DNA of 64,000 bases. Source: Dichomitus squalens LYAD-421 SS1. Taxonomy: Eukaryota; Basidiomycota; Agaricomycetes; Polyporales; Polyporaceae. Under the pieces are notes generated by a model. It was given only the letters and a program-made list of their open reading frames with translations. It had not been told where the DNA came from and made no database searches. How positions within the stretch are numbered: position 1 is the first letter of the stretch; every line of letters starts with the position of its first letter. Positions 59,140 to 64,000 of this stretch are shown piece after piece. The position numbers and the translations under genes were made by a program. Location of the stretch: NCBI RefSeq assembly GCF_000275845.1, contig NW_006766901.1, positions 142,519-206,518 on the forward strand, in the 5' to 3' direction.

Positions 59140-60695
59140 TCACCACTCCCGAAGTGCACCATCGGGTCCTGTCCAGACCACGTTCCTCCAGGCCTTCTCG
59201 CTAACATGTATGGCGGCCGCCTCTCTGACAAGCGTTTCGTTAATCTCTATGCCCAAGCCAGGTCCTGAAGACGTCATGAGACGAAGGCCTTGTACCAGTA
59301 GAAGCTCCGTCGTACCTTGCAGCGCCTCCACGTAGCCGTTCTTGATCGCGAACACCAAGGGATCGACAAGGTACGTGAGCAGATCCGCGCCTTGATTGTA
59401 GTGGATCTGGAATAGCAACGCTCAATACTGCCAGAGCGGATATTGGTAGTCAAGGTGCGCACCTGTAGGCTCATCTCTTGTATGAAGACTACCGTTGACA
59501 TGTGTCAGCGATAATCCGATACAGGGCGAAACGCTCACAATTTGGCGAATTGAGATCGACCTGCATGCACGCCGCGAGTGCGATGGGGCCTAGTGGGCAG
59601 TGAGGTGCGAACGCCACATCGTACGTTTCTGTGTACGACGCAAGTCTATGGAGTTCGCTGATCCCTCCGCAATGCGCGACCTATCAAAACGCTTTCAATA
59701 TCTGCACCTTGCGTCATATGATTGTCACCGACGTCGGGCTGCGCGATATCCATTGCGCGGCGTTCAAGGTACGGTCGGAAATCGAAACGCGAATGCAGCC
59801 GCTCCCCTAGCGCGATCGGGGTCGAAACCAGCCTAGCCAGGTCAGCAATCTCTTCGGTTTGCGTAGGAAGAAGGGGCTCTAGAATCACACCACTCCGTCA
59901 ACAACCCATCTCAGAACGTCTTGCGACGACCGACTAACCTTCGATGAACAGCGGCTGCACCCCCTCGAGCACCTTCGCCAGCTGCTTCGCCATCCCCTTA
60001 TGCACTCTCCCGTGGAAGTCAACTCCAACGTCCAGTCCCACGGCCTTGACCCCTCTCACGCGCTCGACGACCTTCTGCAGGATCGCGGGAGAGTCGATCC
60101 AGTCCGCGCCTTCGGTGCCGTTCATCTTGACGGCGGTGAAGCCCTGCGCGCGGCGCTCCTCTGCCCCCGAGACGACATCCATGGGCTTGTCGCCCCCGAT
60201 CCAGCCGTAGACCTTGACGCGGTCGCGCACGCGCCCCCCAAGGAGCTGGTAGACGGGCACGCCGTGGCGCTTGCCCTTGATGTCCCAGAGCGCGATATCC
60301 AGTCCCGAGAGGGCCGACTGCGTTCGGCGTATCAGTGCAGGATCCGACGGATCGTCAGAGATGCGACTAACCATTAGAACAGGCCCGCCTCTGTAGAAGC
60401 GGGAGCGGTACGCGTGTTGCCAGATATTCTGGATCTGGTCTGAGTCCCACCCGATGAAGCGTTCCGCGAGGTCTTTGTACGCGCCTTCGATCGCCTCGGT
60501 GTGGCCCTCGAGGGTGCCTTCGCCCCAGCCGACGATGCCTTGTTCAGTCTCGACGCGCACGAAGAGCCATCGTGGCGGGACGCGGAATGTCTAATGTTTC
60601 ATACGACGTTGCCGCGTGTTAAGATCAGTGATGTCATAGGAGTAACGAGAGCAATAACCTACTTCGATCTTCGCGATCTTGTCGGGAGGGGACAT
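59140..60695 (-). CDS. Enolase-superfamily dehydratase (galactonate dehydratase-like)
   Basis: Likely a sugar-acid dehydratase that abstracts a proton next to a carboxylate with Mg2+. Exon 1 (60663-60695) encodes [11 protein letters not shown]. Exon 2 starts after the intron 60591-60662 with [18 protein letters not shown]. An intron separates VLM from [12 protein letters not shown]. Metal and catalytic positions are visible: DVGVDFHGR (Asp, His), LFIEG then EPLLPT (Glu), [12 protein letters not shown] (Glu), DIAQPDVG (Asp) and [11 protein letters not shown] (His). The C-terminus reads [20 protein letters not shown] and [17 protein letters not shown], typical of galactonate dehydratases. It ends at 59140. 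Several small introns divide the C-terminal third. The exact substrate cannot be fixed within this superfamily. A dead partial copy lies at 51856-52243. Confidence 0.85.
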
Positions 60696-61077
60696 CTTGC
60701 GCTTGAAAGTCGATTCTGCCTCGCCGCGCAGCTGGGCACGCTGTGGTTGGGTGTGGTCAGGACGTATATCGATGCCGGTACTTATCGCTCTGCGGCGTGT
60801 AAGGCAACGGTCCTGAACGAATTAAGGGGTCAGCTGTATGGCGCCGGGCCGGGATCCGAGATAGGTCTGCAGGAGTTTGACACGAAGATGCTAGAAGTTG
60901 ACGTCGTAGTCCGTCTGAAAGGAGTGCATTGTACGAGCGCATAGAATGTACAATACTAGCGGATCACGCATGAGGTAAATATTCCAAGAGGAGTGCAGAG
61001 TACTGTTGGTCACAACCGTCCATCCCGATGTCGATACGGATGAAGAGAGCACATACCCACGTAGACGCCTTCATATC
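60696..61077. other. Spacer upstream of the dehydratase gene
   Basis: 382 bp holding the promoter of the dehydratase gene and the 3' end of the SET gene. No specific box is clear. Confidence 0.4.
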
Positions 61078-62470
61078 CTACAGCGAGGCCCGAGAAGCAC
61101 TACGTGAAGACACCTCGTCTCCGCTCAAGTCATCCGGTCCGGAGAGCATCATCCGGGGATGCATCCCTGCGAGCTGGTGAGCGCGCGGGTTCGCCCAGTA
61201 CATCTTGAACGTGCGCGCGGCGGGGCTGTCTGGCCCGGCGGTATTGCATGAAGCCTCCCAGGCCTTCTTCACCCACGCCTTCGCGCTCGTGAAGTCGGAG
61301 ACCTGCATTGCGGCTGAGATGAAGCGTCCGAATCGGAGCATGCGAGACAGACACGTACCATGACACAGAACTGGAAGGCATCGAAGCAGAAGGACGTCTC
61401 GTAATGCACGAGCTGTTCCTCGTTCAAGAGCCGAATGGCAAGCTTCACCTGAGAAACCCTGCTCGTCAGCTGCACAGAGCCAAGGCAACCCGTCGACGCA
61501 TGCGTCTGCGCACCTTCCTCAATCCCAACGTCGGCTCCTTCCCGCACGTTCCGATCTCCTCAAACAGCCTCCTCACCGTCAGCCTTCTCCTATCACTCTC
61601 CTCCCCCTCACGCCCATCGAGCATACACGCCTCGCACGCGCACACAAACCCAAACGCGCCCTCGATCTCCGCACCGCGCTCCTCCCGCGTGCCTAGAATG
61701 TCGACGTCGACGTAGCTCATGCACAGCTCCTCGCCCGGCGCGACGTCCCGCAGCGCGCGGAACGCCATCTCCTGCGCGCCGACGTCCCACGTCCGCGCCA
61801 CGTTCGGCCTGCACGAGTGGTTCAGCCGCGCCGCTTGCAGGAAGATGCCCTCTCTACTGCCGCCGCCTGTGCTCGGTCGCCCTCCCTTCCCCCCTTTGGC
61901 TGTCTTCTCCCCCGCGCTCGGCTCGGATGGGGCGAGGGTGCCCCCGCAGGGGAGGGCGTTCGTCTCGAAGATGCCGAGCGCGGGGAGGAGGACGGGGTGG
62001 CCGGGGAGGGGCGCCTTGTACGCGTTCGCGAGCGCGAAGAACGCGCATTGCTCCTCGCGCGAGTGCTGCGCGAGCGTGTTCAGGATCGTAGAGTTGGTCC
62101 TGTGGGGTGGAAGCGGCTGCGTGAAGAGTGGGGACTCGGCGAAGATGACCGTGCCACGAGGGATAGGGCGCGTAGCGAAGAGCCCGGCGCCCCCCGTTGG
62201 GGAAGGCCCGAGTTGGTAGCATGGGGAAAGGTCTTCGACGACGGAGACGGAGGATGGCTCGCGTTCGTGGGGGTGGACTGGGCTGGGGCTGGAGGACGTG
62301 GTGGGGAGGGGAGAATCGGTGCTCTCGCCGTCTTCCTCCGTCTCTTCGTCCATCATTGGCTCCAGGGTGGGGGTGTGTACTAGGTACAAGGACGAACGCG
62401 AGTTGCGGTATGCATTTCCTGTGGGACGTGTCAGGGGGCGCACTGGGTAGGACTGCACGCGGGTGGTCAT
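61078..62470 (-). CDS. SET-domain protein (SMYD/SET5-like)
   Basis: A probable protein-lysine methyltransferase or related SET protein. The main exon runs from ATG 62470 to about 61490. After a Ser/Glu-rich N-terminus the SET domain begins LGPSPTGGAGLFATRPIPRG, continues through ARLNHSCRPNVARTWD (NHSCxPN cofactor/active-site motif) and GEELCMSYVDVDILGTREER (GEEL-x-x-SY), and ends with a CACEAC post-SET cysteine cluster. Two short introns lead to LAIRLLNEEQLVHYETSFCF and to a C-terminal helical segment VSDFTSAKAWVKKAWE, ending at 61078. No MYND finger is seen, which separates it from animal SMYD proteins. Histone or non-histone target unknown. Confidence 0.88.
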
Positions 62471-63554
62471 GTCGACAAGACAGACACCTCAGGTGGAACC
62501 AGCAAGGGGGAGGAGGGAGAGGACGGTGGCCGACGTGTACGATGCGAAGAGTGCGTACGCCAAGGCAGGGCTGCGTGGAAGCAGATTGGAGAGAGGCACG
62601 GAACACGCGCAGGCAGACAGACGTCAGGGAAGTCCGGCGGCCCTGCCGTAAAGGCTTCGAAAAGAGTTAGAGGTAGATGGGTATGTCAGCGAGACCGACA
62701 GATGAGGCCACCTACTATCATCTTGCAGCCATGAGGCGAGGCGAGGCATGAAGGAAGCCATAAGAGTGGGTCATATAGGCACCTTTGGAGGAACGTGGCT
62801 GAGGAGAGTGGAGGCTATCGTACCGCAGTTCCCAGAGAACTTCGGACGTCCCGAGTCTGCACGGGTCCAGGGCGGTCGCGAGAAACGTTGAGAAGCCGTT
62901 GGTGTCCCGGATCTCATGCCTGGAAGTCGGAGTACCCAGGCCGGAGGTGCTACCAAGAGAAGTCAAGGGAGGCGAGCCGCTTCGCGGGCAGTCGGGCAGG
63001 GGTATCATTCATGACAGCCCTGCAGAGAACACGAGATGGAGGAGCTCCGAGGAATGAGTACTGCAGCTGACGTTGGTCATTGCAGCTTCGGGCGGCGAGT
63101 ACAGGAGGTATCGCTGGATCCCTCCTACCACACCAACTTGCGGCAAAAACGCAGGTGCCTGGAGTATCATGGAGTCAGACGTCCACGTATGTGATGTTTT
63201 GTACTGAGTGAATGCCAGCCGTGACGAGTCCTTGCAGACGTTCGAGGCCAGATTGAACAATACTCCTGATAGAAACAGATCTGCGTAGTCACATAACACT
63301 TGCCGCTTATGTCCTAATGGGAATGCTTGTGCATTTGTCTTCAAGGTCCTGCAAACAGACCTATGAAAAGACGCAGACGGAGACTGGGTGAGCTTCATGG
63401 GCACTGGCAAAGAGGTCGTGAGTAGTCGCAGCCGCGCAATTCGCCTCCCTGCAGCGCCTGTTGTCTGTCGTCTGTCGCCCGTCGCGTCTTCGCTCTGACC
63501 TTGCTGTCGTCGTCCTCCGAATCCTTCCTCTCATCTTACACCGTACGCCTCAAC
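62471..63554. other. Intergenic, nothing recognised
   Basis: Divergent promoter region between the SET and PWI genes. It contains short frames on both strands (for example 62718-63008 minus) with no domains. Confidence 0.4.
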
Positions 63555-64000
63555 ATGGCAGACGCAGGTACCTATTCTCTCTCCGCGAATGCTCTAATTC
63601 TGCTGACATGTGTTCAGGGTTCTTCAAGGGCACTTCTGCCGACCAGGATCGTCGGTTTTCCGACAAGGAGCTCAAGTTGCTTAAGACAATGAAGTTCCCT
63701 CCTGAGTTTGATAAGAAGGTCCTTACATACGATCTTGCCATCCAGTTATCCTGTATGTTAAACTGCTGCTGCACAGGTGGACATGCGCAAGGTCAACTTG
63801 GCCGTCATACGCCCATGGATCGTCAAGAAGGTCGTCGAACTCGTCGGGTTTGAGGACGAGGTTGTCGTCGAATATGCGATGGGTCTACTGGAGGACGACT
63901 CACAACCGGTACGTGTATTAGACAGCATATACGCACTCCGAGCTCGACGCTCATATTGTGGCGGCGAATCAAGACACCCGACCCGCGTAGGATGCAAATC
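63555..64000 (+). CDS. SRRM1: PWI-domain splicing factor, SRRM1-type (5' part)
   Basis: A nuclear splicing co-activator that binds nucleic acid through its PWI domain. Exons are 63555-63567, 63618-63718, 63777-63908 and 63974 onward, cut by the window end. The protein begins MADAGFFKGTSADQDRRFSD, then KLLKTMKFPPEFDKKV, DMRKVNLAVIRPWIVKKVVE (PWI signature PWIxxK), LVGFEDEVVVEYAMGLLEDD and TPDPRRMQI. The extreme N-terminal position of the PWI domain is typical of SRRM1. The RS-rich remainder would lie beyond the window. Confidence 0.92.

Overview
The window is a piece of a filamentous basidiomycete genome, most likely an Agaricomycete and probably a polypore-like wood decayer. The reasons are: genes cut by many 45-70 nt GT-AG introns, multigene F-box/LRR, NACHT-WD40 and cytochrome P450 families of the kind seen in Polyporales, a divergent H2A/H2B pair, and Tc/hAT/Copia-type repeats. 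All gene models below were spliced by eye from the sequence, so exon edges are approximate unless positions are given. There are two runs of N (29907-30350 and 46018-46410).

Layout, left half. 1-488 is a partial copy of a terminal-inverted-repeat (TIR) element whose second copy sits at 29624-30693. About 1547-8740 (+) is a NACHT-WD40 (NLR-like) gene split by a 936-bp TIR element. 10271-14556 (+) is a two-RRM RNA-binding protein. 16394-16589 is a solo Copia LTR. 16785-19746 (+) is an F-box/WD40 fusion gene carrying a 667-bp non-autonomous hAT element with a perfect 8-bp target duplication. 22413-24506 (+) is an apparently intact F-box/LRR gene. 27464-27847 (+) is a small secreted-protein gene. 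29195-31902 (+) is an F-box/LRR gene broken by the 29624-30693 element, which contains a degenerate telomere-like array.

Layout, right half. 32275-34786 (-) is an intact P450. 35845-40964 (-) is a HECT-like E2-binding ubiquitin ligase (UBE3D/Ipa1 type) apparently fused to a long N-terminal coiled-coil region. 41393-41948 (-) and 42303-42940 (+) are histones H2A and H2B, sharing a promoter. 43152-43740 (+) is a small membrane-protein candidate. 44185-51225 holds three members of a fast-diverging HNH-like family, with a young gag-only Copia element (45508-47703) inserted among them. 51226-58200 is gene-poor and full of relics: a dead copy of an enolase-superfamily dehydratase, a dead VPS16 gene and an unidentified relic. 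59140-60695 (-) is the intact galactonate-dehydratase-like gene, 61078-62470 (-) a SET-domain protein, and 63555-64000 (+) the 5' end of an SRRM1-type PWI splicing factor.

The stable parts (histones, RRM protein, UBE3D, SET, PWI, dehydratase) are conserved housekeeping genes. The labile parts are NLR, F-box and HNH-like families with transposons inside or beside them. Three unrelated TIR elements lie inside three different recognition-type genes. For two of them removing the element restores the reading frame exactly, so the insertions are recent or the elements are removed at DNA or RNA level.
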